Assembly: GCA_040752005.1 (NCBI GenBank)
Contig: JBFMFX010000002.1
Location: 1 to 64,000 of the forward strand
Length of the DNA: 64,000 nucleotides
DNA from: RBG-16-66-20 sp040752005
GTDB taxonomy: Bacteria; Pseudomonadota; Gammaproteobacteria; Burkholderiales; SG8-39
Direction: 5' to 3'
Under the pieces are notes generated by a model. It was not told where the DNA came from and searched no databases. It worked only from the letters and a program-made list of their open reading frames with translations. A program made the translations under genes and the position numbers. Shown one piece after another: positions 23,504 through 34,525 of the stretch; the first letter of the stretch is position 1; each line of letters opens with the position of its first letter.

Positions 23504-24577
23504 ATGACGACGCCTGACGCGCCCCTGCTCGTCGTCGAGCATCTCAGCCACGCCTACAACGGGCATGAGGTCGTGCGCGACCTGTCGTTCTCGCTCGCGC
23601 GCGGCGCGATCGGCTGCCTACTGGGTCCCAGCGGCTGCGGCAAGACCACCGTGCTTCGCTGCATCGCCGGCTTCGAGACGCCGCGCGCGGGCCGCATACT
23701 GCTCGCCGGGACGGAGGTCTCCTCGCCCGCGCGGCATGTGCCTCCCGAGAGGCGCCGCATCGGAATGGTATTTCAGGAGCACGCGCTCTTTCCGCACCTC
23801 ACGGCGGCGGGCAACATCGCCTTCGGCCTGGCGCGCGGCGAAGCGCGGGCGCGCGTGAAGGAACTCGCCGAGCTCACCGGACTCGAGGGACTGCTCGACA
23901 AGTACCCGCACGAGCTGTCCGGCGGGCAGCAGCAGCGCGTCGCGATCGCGCGCGCGCTCGCGCCGCGGCCGGAGCTGCTCCTTCTCGATGAGCCGTTCTC
24001 CAGCCTCGACACCGACCTACGCGAAAAGCTGTCCCTGGAGGTGCGCGACATCATCAAGGCCTCGGGCGCCACCGCGATCCTCGTCACGCACGACCAGCAC
24101 GAGGCGTTCGCGCTCGCCGACGAGATCGGCGTGATGCGCGAGGGCCGGATCGAGCAGTGGGACAGCGCCTACAACCTCTACCATCAGCCCGCCAGCCGAT
24201 TCGTCGCCGACTTCGTCGGGCAGGGCGTGTTCTTGCCGGCGCGCGTGCTCAATTCCCACCGCGTCGAGATCGAGCTGGGCGTGCTCGAAGGCGACGTGCC
24301 GCACGAGTGCGCGGCGGGCTGCGACGCCTGCGGCCGGGGCTGCCGCGCCGAGGTGCTGCTGCGGCCCGACGACGTGGTGCACGACGACGCCGCACCGACG
24401 AAGGCCGAGGTGGTGCACAAGGCGTTTCGCGGCGCCGAGATCCTGTACACGCTGCGGCTGGCGAGCGGCCGGCAGGTGCTCGCGCTCGTTCCCTCTCACC
24501 ACAACCACGCCATCGGCGAGCGGATCGGCATCCGCCTGGACGTCGACCACGTGGTGGCCTTCGCGCCGTCCAGGTAG
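23504..24577 (+). CDS. fbpC: Ferric iron ABC transporter ATP-binding protein
   Basis: 357 residues. Walker A GPSGCGKTTVLR near residue 44, Q-loop VFQEHALFPH, signature LSGGQQQRVAIARAL, Walker B ELLLLDEPFSSLD and switch His in VTHDQHEAFALAD. The C-terminal TOBE-type domain contains an unusual cysteine cluster, ECAAGCDACGRGC (C-x3-C-x2-C-x3-C). The ATG at 23504 follows the Fur palindrome by 14 bases. It energises the permease on the other strand. Confidence 0.93.
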   Translation: MTTPDAPLLVVEHLSHAYNGHEVVRDLSFSLARGAIGCLLGPSGCGKTTVLRCIAGFETPRAGRILLAGTEVSSPARHVPPERRRIGMVFQEHALFPHLTAAGNIAFGLARGEARARVKELAELTGLEGLLDKYPHELSGGQQQRVAIARALAPRPELLLLDEPFSSLDTDLREKLSLEVRDIIKASGATAILVTHDQHEAFALADEIGVMREGRIEQWDSAYNLYHQPASRFVADFVGQGVFLPARVLNSHRVEIELGVLEGDVPHECAAGCDACGRGCRAEVLLRPDDVVHDDAAPTKAEVVHKAFRGAEILYTLRLASGRQVLALVPSHHNHAIGERIGIRLDVDHVVAFAPSR

Positions 24578-24586
24578 CGGACGGCG

Positions 24587-25411
24587 CTACTCGTCCCTCA
24601 GGTCGAAGATCACCGGGATCTCGACGCTGAACTCGCGCGCGCGCAGCGCCGCGGGAACCGGCGTCTTCACCTGCGCCCTGTGGATCATCTCGAGCGCCTG
24701 CTGATCGAGCACCGGATGGCCGCTGCTGGAGGCGACCGCGAACGCGGCGGGGACGCCGCCGGGCGCGACCGCGACGCGCACCGTGACTCGCCCCTCCCAG
24801 TTGTTCTCGCGCGCAAGGCGCGGATAGCTTCGGAAGGCGCGCGCCGCCTCCATCAGCGCGATCCGGTATTGCGCGACGGTGCTCGCCTCGTCGTCCGAGG
24901 GCGTCGGCGCCGCAGCGCCAACCGCTTCGCGCGGCGCCGGCGCCGCGCGCGCGGCGCTCGGCCTCGTTGCCGCCTGGGCCGCACTCTGCGGCTCTCGCTC
25001 TGCCGGAGCCGCCATCGGCGCCGCGCCTGTGGGTTCCGGCGGCGCGGGTTTGGCGGGCGCTGTGCCGGAAGGAGCGGGCGAGCGGGTTTCACCCTGCGCG
25101 GGCGTCGCGGGCACGCGAGGAACGGGCTCGCGCGCCGCAGGCGCCGACTCGCGCGGCGCGGCGGCAGCCGGCTCGCGCGCGACGGGCGCGCGCAGCTCCT
25201 CCTTTCGCGGCGCCGCGGGCGGCGGAGGCGCCAGCGGCTCGATTCGGGCGCGCAGCGGGCCCGGCAGAATGACCATGTGCTCCCTCGCCACCCACTGCGG
25301 AAACCCGAGCACGAACGCAAGGTGCAGCATCACGGAGGCTGCGAGCGCGGCCGCGAGCACGCGCGAATCGGTCGCGCGCGCGCGAACCCTCCAGCCTGCC
25401 AGAGCCGCCAT
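24587..25411 (-). CDS. TonB-family energy transducer
   Basis: 274 residues. One N-terminal membrane anchor (VLAAALAASVMLHLAFVLGF) is followed by a long Pro/Ala/Glu-rich periplasmic linker (about 65-165) and a C-terminal TonB domain with YPRLARENNWEGRVTVRVAV and FSVEIPVIFDL. TonB couples the proton gradient through ExbB/ExbD to outer-membrane receptors. No exbBD or receptor gene is next to it, but it is convergent with the ferric transporter ATPase gene, which suits iron uptake. Confidence 0.85.
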   Translation of the reverse strand: MAALAGWRVRARATDSRVLAAALAASVMLHLAFVLGFPQWVAREHMVILPGPLRARIEPLAPPPPAAPRKEELRAPVAREPAAAAPRESAPAAREPVPRVPATPAQGETRSPAPSGTAPAKPAPPEPTGAAPMAAPAEREPQSAAQAATRPSAARAAPAPREAVGAAAPTPSDDEASTVAQYRIALMEAARAFRSYPRLARENNWEGRVTVRVAVAPGGVPAAFAVASSSGHPVLDQQALEMIHRAQVKTPVPAALRAREFSVEIPVIFDLRDE

Positions 25412-25430
25412 GCCGCCTCCGCGGGGGCGA

Positions 25431-27758
<2,328 letters not shown>

Positions 27759-27794
27759 GGCCAGAAAAACGCCCCGTCGAGGGGCGCGGAGTCA

Positions 27795-27887
<93 letters not shown>

Positions 27888-27998
27888 GCGGCCGAAACGA
27901 AGGGCGGATTTTATCAGTCGCTCGGGACGGAAACGCCAGTCTGCCGGTACACTTACGTCAAGCGCCGCAGGTCGCCGGCGCCCAGCGAGGGGGGAGGC

Positions 27999-28220
27999 GT
28001 GCCGATCACATGGATCCTGAACACCGTGGGGCTGTTCGCCACCACAGTGGGTGCACTGCTGATATTTCTTTACCTGTGGCGCTCGCCGCGCTTCGCGGAC
28101 CAGTGGCTGAGCCCCGACGGTCAGCGTGCGTATCAGAAGCAGCGGCGGCTGCTGACGATCGCGATCGGTCTGATCGCCTCCTGGCTCGTCATCCAGTACG
28201 TCGGAGTGATCCTGCTGTAG
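27999..28220 (+). CDS. Small two-helix membrane protein
   Basis: 73 residues, function unknown. Two hydrophobic helices (ILNTVGLFATTVGALLIFLY and LLTIAIGLIASWLVIQYVGV) flank a polar loop SPRFADQWLSPDGQRAYQKQ. GTG at 27999 is chosen because GGGGAGG lies just upstream; the frame is open further left but there it overlaps the tRNA gene. It is convergent with serS. I do not recognise a family. Confidence 0.6.
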   Translation: MPITWILNTVGLFATTVGALLIFLYLWRSPRFADQWLSPDGQRAYQKQRRLLTIAIGLIASWLVIQYVGVILL

Positions 28221-28257
28221 GCGGGACCACGCCGCTGCATGCGGTGCAGCCGCCGGG

Positions 28258-29538
28258 TCAGGTCGCTGCGATCCTCTCCGTACCGCCCATGTAGGGCCGC
28301 AGCGGCTCGGGCACGGTCACCGAGCCGTCGGCGTTCTGGTAGTTCTCGAGAACCGCGATCAACGTTCGCCCCACCGCCAGCCCGGAGCCGTTCAGCGTGT
28401 GCACCGGCTCTGGCTTGCCCTTTTCGTTCCTGAAGCGCGCCTGCATGCGCCGCGCCTGAAACGCCTCGAAGTTCGAGCAGGAGGAAATTTCACGGTACGC
28501 GTTCTGTCCGGGCAACCACACTTCCAGGTCGTAGGTCTTGGCTGCCGCGAAACCCATGTCGCCGGTGCACAGCGTCACCACGCGGTACGGGAGCTCGAGC
28601 TTCCTGAGGATCGCCTCGGCGTGCGCGGTGAGCTGCTCGTGCGCCTCGTACGATTTCGCCGGGTGCTCGATCCAGACGAGCTCCACCTTGTCGAACTGGT
28701 GGTTGCGGATCATGCCGCGCGTGTCCTTGCCGGCGGCGCCCGCTTCCGAGCGGAAGCACGGCGAATGGCAGACGAACCGCAGCGGCAGCGCCTCCAGCGG
28801 CAGGATCTCGCCGCGCACGAAGTTGGTCACCGGGTATTCGGCCGTCGGGATGAGGTAGAGGTCGCGCTCCTCGACCTTGAACAGATCGCCCTTGAACTTG
28901 GCGAGGCTGGAGACGCCGTCGGCGCACGCGCCGGTGACCAGGTACGGGGCGTACACCTCGGTGTAGCCGTGCTCGCGCGTGTGCACGTCGAGCATGAACT
29001 GCGCGAGCGCCCGGTGCAGCCGCGCCACCTGGCCCTTGAGCACCACGAAGCGCGAGCCGGCGATCTTCGCCGCGGTGTCGAAGTCCACGCCGCCCAGCGC
29101 GGCGCCCAGGTCCACGTGGTCCTTCGGCGCGAAGCCGAAGGCGCGCGGCTCGCCCCAGCGGCGCTCCTCCCTGTTCTGCTCGGGCGATTCGCCGACCGGC
29201 ACGCTCTCGTGCGGGATGTTCGGAACCAGCGCGACGAACTCGTGCAACTGCGCCTGCACGCGCGCGTTCTCGTGCTCCATCGCCTTGAGCTTTTCGGCCA
29301 CCTCCGCGCCCTGCGTCATCAGCGCGCGCGCCCGAGCCTCGTCCTGCGCCGCCTTCGCCTGGCCGACTTTCTTCGCGAGCGCGTTCCTCTCGGCCTGCAG
29401 CCGCTCGGTCGCGATCTGGATCTCCTTGCGCTTCGCCTCCAGCGCGAGAAACGCCGCCCTGTCGAGCACGAAGCCGCGCGTCGCCAGGCGCGCGGCGACC
29501 GCGTCGAGCGAAGTCCTCAGCAGATGGATGTCGATCAT
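28258..29538 (-). CDS. serS: Seryl-tRNA synthetase
   Basis: 426 residues. The N-terminal coiled-coil arm that holds the long variable arm of tRNA-Ser spans about 25-105 (LEAKRKEIQIATERLQAERN and following). Class II motif 2 is CFRSEAGAAGKDTRGMIRNHQF; motif 3 is NGSGLAVGRTLIAVLENYQ. It charges tRNA-Ser with serine. The ATG at 29538 overlaps the rarA stop (ATGA), so the two are translationally coupled. A longer in-frame start lies inside rarA and was rejected. Confidence 0.96.
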   Translation of the reverse strand: MIDIHLLRTSLDAVAARLATRGFVLDRAAFLALEAKRKEIQIATERLQAERNALAKKVGQAKAAQDEARARALMTQGAEVAEKLKAMEHENARVQAQLHEFVALVPNIPHESVPVGESPEQNREERRWGEPRAFGFAPKDHVDLGAALGGVDFDTAAKIAGSRFVVLKGQVARLHRALAQFMLDVHTREHGYTEVYAPYLVTGACADGVSSLAKFKGDLFKVEERDLYLIPTAEYPVTNFVRGEILPLEALPLRFVCHSPCFRSEAGAAGKDTRGMIRNHQFDKVELVWIEHPAKSYEAHEQLTAHAEAILRKLELPYRVVTLCTGDMGFAAAKTYDLEVWLPGQNAYREISSCSNFEAFQARRMQARFRNEKGKPEPVHTLNGSGLAVGRTLIAVLENYQNADGSVTVPEPLRPYMGGTERIAAT

Positions 29539-30827
29539 TTCTTCTTCGCTTCCTCGTTGCGCCGGCGCAGCTCGGCGAGTTTTTCCCGGATGCGCGCTTC
29601 CAATCCGCGCTCGGTCGGCCGATACCATTCGACCGGGGGCATGCCGTCCGGAAAGTAGCTCTCGCCGGCGGCGAAGGCGTCGGGTTCGTCGTGCGCGTAG
29701 CGATAGCCCGCCCCGTAGCCCAGCGCCTTCATCAGCCGCGTCGGTGCGTTGCGCAGGCGCAGCGGCACCGGCCGCGTGCCGTCGCCGGCGACGAAGTCGC
29801 GCGCGGCATTATAGGCGGCGTACACCGCGTTCGACTTGGCGCAGCAGGCGAGATAGAGCACCGCTTCCGCGAGCGCCAGCTCGCCCTCGGGCGAGCCGAG
29901 GCGCTCGTAGGTTTCGCAGGCATCGAGCGCGAGCCGCAGCGCGCGCGGATCGGCAAGGCCCACGTCCTCGACCGCCATGCGCACGATGCGCCGGCCGAGA
30001 TACAGGGGGTCGGCGCCGCCGTCGAGCATCCTCACCAGCCAGTAGAGCGAGGCGTCGGGATCCGAGCCGCGCACCGACTTGTGCAGCGCCGAGATCTGGT
30101 CGTAGAACTGCTCGCCGCCCTTGTCGAAGCGGCGCAGGCTTCTCGCGAGCGTCTTTTCGACGAACTCGCCGTCAATCACGCCCGAAGGCTTCGCCGTCTC
30201 GAGCAGCTCGATCGCGTTGAGCAGCCGCCGCGCGTCGCCGTCGGCGAAGCCGATCAGGCGCTCGCGGGCGGCCGCGTCGAGCGCGACCCCGGTGCGGTCA
30301 ATGAGCACGCGCAGGTCCTCCGCCGAAAGCGGCTCGAGCACGTACACGGCGGCGCGCGACAGGAGCGCGCTCACCACCTCGAACGACGGGTTTTCGGTGG
30401 TCGCGCCGATGAAGGTGAACAGCCCCCGCTCGACGTAAGGAAGGAAGGCGTCCTGCTGCGCCTTGTTGAAGCGGTGCACCTCGTCCACGAACACGATCGT
30501 GCGCCGCCCGCGCGCGGCCGCGAGCTCCGCCGCCTGCACCGCCTCGCGGATGTCCTTCACGCCCGAGAGCACCGCCGAGATCGCGATGAACTCGGCGTCG
30601 AAGGCTTCGGCCATGAGGCGCGCGATCGTGGTTTTGCCGGACCCCGGCGGGCCCCACAGGATCATCGAGTGGGGCTTTCCCGACTCGAACGCGATCCGCA
30701 GCGGCTTTCCCGGCCCGAGCAGGTGCCGCTGGCCGACGACCTCGTCGAGCGTCCTCGGGCGCAGCCGCTCGGCGAGCGGCGCGGCAGCCTCCCGCGCGCC
30801 GATCAGGTCACTTTTCGCCGAGGACAT
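29535..30827 (-). CDS. rarA: Replication-associated recombination protein RarA (MgsA)
   Basis: 430-residue clamp-loader-like AAA+ ATPase acting at stalled replication forks. N-terminal LAERLRPRTLDEVVGQRHLL, Walker A GPPGSGKTTIARLMAE, Walker B TIVFVDEVHRFNKAQQDAFL, sensor FIGATTENPSFEV; the C-terminal tetramerisation domain includes GSDPDASLYWLVRMLDGG. ATG at 30827 overlaps the end of lolA; a GTG two codons upstream is possible. Order lolA-rarA-serS is common in proteobacteria. Confidence 0.94.
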   Translation of the reverse strand: MSSAKSDLIGAREAAAPLAERLRPRTLDEVVGQRHLLGPGKPLRIAFESGKPHSMILWGPPGSGKTTIARLMAEAFDAEFIAISAVLSGVKDIREAVQAAELAAARGRRTIVFVDEVHRFNKAQQDAFLPYVERGLFTFIGATTENPSFEVVSALLSRAAVYVLEPLSAEDLRVLIDRTGVALDAAARERLIGFADGDARRLLNAIELLETAKPSGVIDGEFVEKTLARSLRRFDKGGEQFYDQISALHKSVRGSDPDASLYWLVRMLDGGADPLYLGRRIVRMAVEDVGLADPRALRLALDACETYERLGSPEGELALAEAVLYLACCAKSNAVYAAYNAARDFVAGDGTRPVPLRLRNAPTRLMKALGYGAGYRYAHDEPDAFAAGESYFPDGMPPVEWYRPTERGLEARIREKLAELRRRNEEAKKK

Positions 30828-31485
30828 CGGCACCCCGGGGCGGGGTGAAGCGGAACGTCTCCGGGTCCACCTGAGGGTTGCGCACGACCCGAGAAAAGCG
30901 CAGCACCGTGGTCTGGCCGAAATGGTCGGTCAGTTCCATCGCGCCGATGCCGGACACATCCATGCCGATGCGCACGCGCTCGAAGCCGGCCTCGCGGCTG
31001 CGCGGTCGCGCCTCCACCCACGCAAGCCCGTCGGCGGTGCCGGCGTCGGCGAGCTCGAACGCCTCGCTCACGTCGGAGGCGCCGGCGAGCAGCGCCGCCG
31101 GCGTCGCCCCGAGCGCCTTGGTGATGCGCCGCACGGTCACCTGGTTGAGATCGCGGTCGTGGATCCACATGCGCTCGCCGTCGGCGACGATCACCTGCGC
31201 GTACGGCTTCGAATACGTCCAGCGAAAGCGCCCGGGGCGCAGGAACACGAAGCGGCCGCTCGATTCCTGCACCAGCTTGCGGTCGCGGTCGAACACCTTC
31301 TGCTCGAACTCCGCGCTTGCAGCCTGCGTGGTGCGCAGAAACGCCTGGAAGCGCTCGATTCCGGAGGCCTGCGCCGCCGCCGCGGCGAGGAGAAACGCTG
31401 CCGCAGTCACCGCGCGCGATGAGCGGCGCAACGCGCCCGCTCGATCGCGCCGCAACAAGCCGCCCTTGCTTCGCGAGGCGCTCAT
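30808..31485 (-). CDS. lolA: Outer membrane lipoprotein carrier LolA
   Basis: 225 residues. A long N-terminal region with a hydrophobic signal (TAAAFLLAAAAAQA) precedes the LolA fold: FEQKVFDRDRKLVQESSGRF, RPGRFRWTYSKPYAQVIVADG, and VDPETFRFTPPRGADVL. LolA carries lipoproteins through the periplasm from LolCDE to LolB. The start could be internal, since about 25 charged residues precede the hydrophobic core. It starts directly after the ftsK stop. Confidence 0.93.
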   Translation of the reverse strand: MSASRSKGGLLRRDRAGALRRSSRAVTAAAFLLAAAAAQASGIERFQAFLRTTQAASAEFEQKVFDRDRKLVQESSGRFVFLRPGRFRWTYSKPYAQVIVADGERMWIHDRDLNQVTVRRITKALGATPAALLAGASDVSEAFELADAGTADGLAWVEARPRSREAGFERVRIGMDVSGIGAMELTDHFGQTTVLRFSRVVRNPQVDPETFRFTPPRGADVLGEK

Positions 31486-33759
31486 TTATTCGACCTTCGC
31501 CGGAACGAGCACCTCGCGGTTGCCGTTCGGCTGCATCGCCGACACGAGGCCGGCCTTTTCCATGTCCTCGATCAGGCGCGCGGCACGGTTGTAGCCGATC
31601 CTCAGGTGCCGCTGCACGAGCGAGATCGAGGGCCGGCGCGTGCGCACCACGATCTCCACGGCCTGATCGTAGAGCGGGTCCTTCTCGCCGGAGGGCGCCC
31701 CGCCCTCGGCGTCGCCCGCCGCCTCGCCCGCCGGCGGCTCCAGCACGTCGTGCAGGTATTCCGGCCTGGCGAGGCTCTTCAGGTGCTCGACCACCCTGTG
31801 CACTTCGTGGTCGGCGACAAAGGCGCCGTGCACTCGCTGCGGCAGGCCGGATCCGGCAGGGAGGTAGAGCATGTCGCCCGCGCCGAGGAGCGACTCGGCC
31901 CCCGACTGGTCGAGAATGGTGCGCGAATCCACCTTCGAGGCGACCTGAAAGGCGATGCGCGCCGGGATGTTCGCCTTGATGAGGCCGGTGATCACGTCCA
32001 CCGACGGGCGCTGCGTGGCGAGGATCATGTGGATGCCCGCGGCGCGCGCCTTCTGGGCGAGGCGCGCGATCAGCTCCTCGACCCGCTTGCCGGTGGTCAT
32101 CATGAGATCGGCAAGCTCGTCGATCACGATGACGATGTAGGGCAGCAGCGCGAGCGGCTGCGGGCTGCCCGAGCCGAGGGTGAGCGGATCGTCGAGATGC
32201 CGGCCGTGCTTCTCCGCTTCCGCGATCTTGTGGTTGAGCCCCGAGAGGTTGCGGCAGCCATGCCAGCTCATCACCCGGTAGCGGCGGTCCATCTCGGCGA
32301 CGCACCAGCCGAGCGCGTTCGCCGCCTGTTTCATGTCGGTGACCACCGGGCAGAGCAGATGCGGGATGTCCTGGTAGACCGACAGCTCCAGCATCTTCGG
32401 GTCCACGAGGATCAGGCGCACATGGCGCGGCTCGGCCTTGTACAGCAGCGACAGGATCATCGCGTTGATCGCCACCGACTTGCCCGAACCGGTGGTGCCG
32501 GCCACCAGCAGGTGCGGCATCTTCGCGAGGTCGGCCACCACCGGGCCGCCGGCGATGTCCTTGCCGAGCGCGAGCGCGAGCGGCGAGTGCGCCGCGGCAT
32601 AGGTTTCCGAGCCGAGGATCTCGGCAAGGCGCACGATCTGCCGGTGGGGATTGGGGATTTCCAGCCCCATGCAGGACTTGCCGGGGATCGTCTCGACGAC
32701 GCGGATCGAGACCACCGACAGCGCGCGCGCGAGGTCCTTGACGAGGTTGACGATCTGGCTGCCCTTGACGCCCACCGCCGGCTCCACTTCGTAGCGCGTG
32801 ATCACCGGGCCAGGGTAGGCGGCGAGCACCTTCACCGAGACGCCGAAGTCCGACAGCTTCTTCTCGATCAGGCGCGAGGTGAATTCGAGCGTCTCGGCGC
32901 CGACCATCGCGCCCGCCGAGGAGTCCTCGTCCAGCAGCTTCAACGGCGGCAGCGGCGTATCCGGCAGGTCTTCGAACAGGCGCTTCTGCTTTTCGCGCTG
33001 CGCGCGCTCGGACTTCTTCACCTCCGGCGGCGGAGGCGCGATGACGAGCGGCGGATGCTCCTCCTCGCGCTTTTTCTCCGCCTCGACCAGCGTCTCGCGT
33101 TCCTTCAGCGCCCGTTCGCCGACGCGGCGGTCGCGGCGCCGCTCCCAGGCCGCGCGCGCGCCGAGCGCCGCGGTTTCGAGGAGCGCGCCGAGCGCCTCCG
33201 CGATCGAGAGCCAGGACACGCCGATGAAGAGGCTGAAGCCAGCCGCCGCCGCGGCAAGGAGCAGCAGGGTCGCGCCGGTGAATCCGAGCGCGGTCGCCGC
33301 GAGCCCCCCTACGACGTCGCCCACGATTCCGCCCGGCACCTGAGGCAGTCCGGCGCCGTAACTGTGCAGACGCAGCGACTCCAGCGCGGCGCTCGCCACC
33401 AGAAGGAGCAGGAAGCCCGCGAGCCCGGCCGCGAGCGGCCGGCGTTCCGCCGGCGCCTGCTCCAGCCGCCGGTAGCCGCGCACGACGAAGTACACGCACA
33501 GCGCCGCCCACCACCAGGCCGAGAACCCGAACGCCGAAAGCAACCGGTCGGCGACGAGCGCGCCGAAGGCGCCGCCGGCGTTGTGTACCACTGCGCCGGT
33601 GGCGCTCGCCGACCAGCCCGGATCGTCGCGGTGGAAGGTGGCGAGAACGAGCGCGAGGTAGGCGGCCAGCGCCGCGAGCAGCAGCCAGCGCGCCTCGCGC
33701 AGCAGCCCCTTCAGCTTCGCCGGAAGCGGTGCCGCGGGGCTCTTCTGGGCCGGGGCCAC
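31486..33759 (-). CDS. ftsK: DNA translocase FtsK
   Basis: 757 residues. Residues 10-190 contain four or five membrane helices that anchor it at the septum. A charged linker follows (about 195-270), then the motor: Walker A GTTGSGKSVAINAMILSLL and Walker B YIVIVIDELADLMM. The C-terminal gamma winged helix (YDQAVEIVVRTRRPSISLVQ) recognises KOPS. It pumps chromosome DNA at division and activates XerCD. GTG at 33759 is the first plausible start after the regulator stop at 33777; the frame is open much further but there it runs through the Crp-type gene. No clear ribosome site is visible, so coupling to the upstream gene is likely. Confidence 0.93.
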   Translation of the reverse strand: MAPAQKSPAAPLPAKLKGLLREARWLLLAALAAYLALVLATFHRDDPGWSASATGAVVHNAGGAFGALVADRLLSAFGFSAWWWAALCVYFVVRGYRRLEQAPAERRPLAAGLAGFLLLLVASAALESLRLHSYGAGLPQVPGGIVGDVVGGLAATALGFTGATLLLLAAAAAGFSLFIGVSWLSIAEALGALLETAALGARAAWERRRDRRVGERALKERETLVEAEKKREEEHPPLVIAPPPPEVKKSERAQREKQKRLFEDLPDTPLPPLKLLDEDSSAGAMVGAETLEFTSRLIEKKLSDFGVSVKVLAAYPGPVITRYEVEPAVGVKGSQIVNLVKDLARALSVVSIRVVETIPGKSCMGLEIPNPHRQIVRLAEILGSETYAAAHSPLALALGKDIAGGPVVADLAKMPHLLVAGTTGSGKSVAINAMILSLLYKAEPRHVRLILVDPKMLELSVYQDIPHLLCPVVTDMKQAANALGWCVAEMDRRYRVMSWHGCRNLSGLNHKIAEAEKHGRHLDDPLTLGSGSPQPLALLPYIVIVIDELADLMMTTGKRVEELIARLAQKARAAGIHMILATQRPSVDVITGLIKANIPARIAFQVASKVDSRTILDQSGAESLLGAGDMLYLPAGSGLPQRVHGAFVADHEVHRVVEHLKSLARPEYLHDVLEPPAGEAAGDAEGGAPSGEKDPLYDQAVEIVVRTRRPSISLVQRHLRIGYNRAARLIEDMEKAGLVSAMQPNGNREVLVPAKVE

Positions 33760-33776
33760 GGGGTGAGCGGGCGCGA

Positions 33777-34460
33777 CTACTCCGGCAGAGCGATCGTGTC
33801 GCGCAGCACGATGGTCGAGCCTCGCATCTCGATGTAGCCGCCCATCTGCAGGTCCTTCATCACGCGACTGACCATCTCGCGCGAGGCGCCGACCATCTTG
33901 GCGATGTCCTGCTTGGGCAGGCGCCGGGTGACGATCTTCTGCCCGTCCACATCCTCTGCCATGTCGAGCAGCAGCCGCGCGACGCGCCCATAGACGTCGA
34001 GCAGCGCGAGGCTGCCGATCTTGCGGTCGGCCTCGCGCAGGCGCTTCACCAGGCCCCTCATCACCGCCATCGCCATGTCGAAGTTCTCGGCGAGGCATTT
34101 CCTGAAGTCGCGGCGCGTGAGCGCGAGCAGCTCGCACGGCTCCATCGCCACCACGCTCGCCGAGCGCGGGTGGTCGTCGATCAGGCCCATCTCGCCGAAG
34201 AACTCGCCCGGACCGAGGATGCTGAGGATGACCTCCTTGCCGTCGGAATCGCTCATCATCACCTTGAGCCGCCCGGAGATGACGATGTAGAGCGAGTCGG
34301 TCGGATCGCCCGCGGCCATGATGAGCGAGCCGCGCGGCGCGCTGCGGCGCGTGACCACGGGCACGAGCGCGTGCAGCTGCTCGTCGGGCAGGCTCGCGAA
34401 CAAGGGAACCGTCTTGAGCAGCGCGGTGGAAACCGGCGTCGCTGTCGCAGGCATGGGCAT
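33777..34460 (-). CDS. Crp/Fnr-family transcriptional regulator
   Basis: 227 residues. The cyclic-nucleotide-binding-like domain (LFASLPDEQLHALVPVV, GEFFGEMGLIDDHPRSASVVA) is followed by a dimer helix and winged HTH with LPKQDIAKMVGASREMVSRV. It lacks the N-terminal Cys cluster of Fnr, so it is more Crp-like. The effector is unknown. ATG at 34460 (MPMPATA) is preferred over 34544, which would overlap trxB. It is divergent from trxB, which it might control. Confidence 0.88.
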   Translation of the reverse strand: MPMPATATPVSTALLKTVPLFASLPDEQLHALVPVVTRRSAPRGSLIMAAGDPTDSLYIVISGRLKVMMSDSDGKEVILSILGPGEFFGEMGLIDDHPRSASVVAMEPCELLALTRRDFRKCLAENFDMAMAVMRGLVKRLREADRKIGSLALLDVYGRVARLLLDMAEDVDGQKIVTRRLPKQDIAKMVGASREMVSRVMKDLQMGGYIEMRGSTIVLRDTIALPE

Positions 34461-34513
34461 CGGGCGCGCTTCCGGCGTGTGCCGACCGCGCCATGTTACC
34501 AGAACCGCTCCCT

Positions 34514-34519
34514 TATACT
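34514..34519 (+). promoter_or_regulatory. -10 hexamer immediately before trxB
   Basis: TATACT is followed by six bases and then the trxB GTG, with no ribosome-binding site between them. The transcript would begin at or next to the start codon. No clear -35 is seen. Confidence 0.5.
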
Positions 34520-34525
34520 TCGGCC

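Noticed and set aside
30803..33514. 903-codon minus-strand frame overlapping ftsK and lolA in another frame
   Set aside because: Composition typical of an out-of-frame read; FtsK motifs lie in the chosen frame.
33760..34494. Long N-terminal extension of FtsK to 34494
   Set aside because: It runs out of frame through the Crp-type regulator, whose own protein is clearly real.
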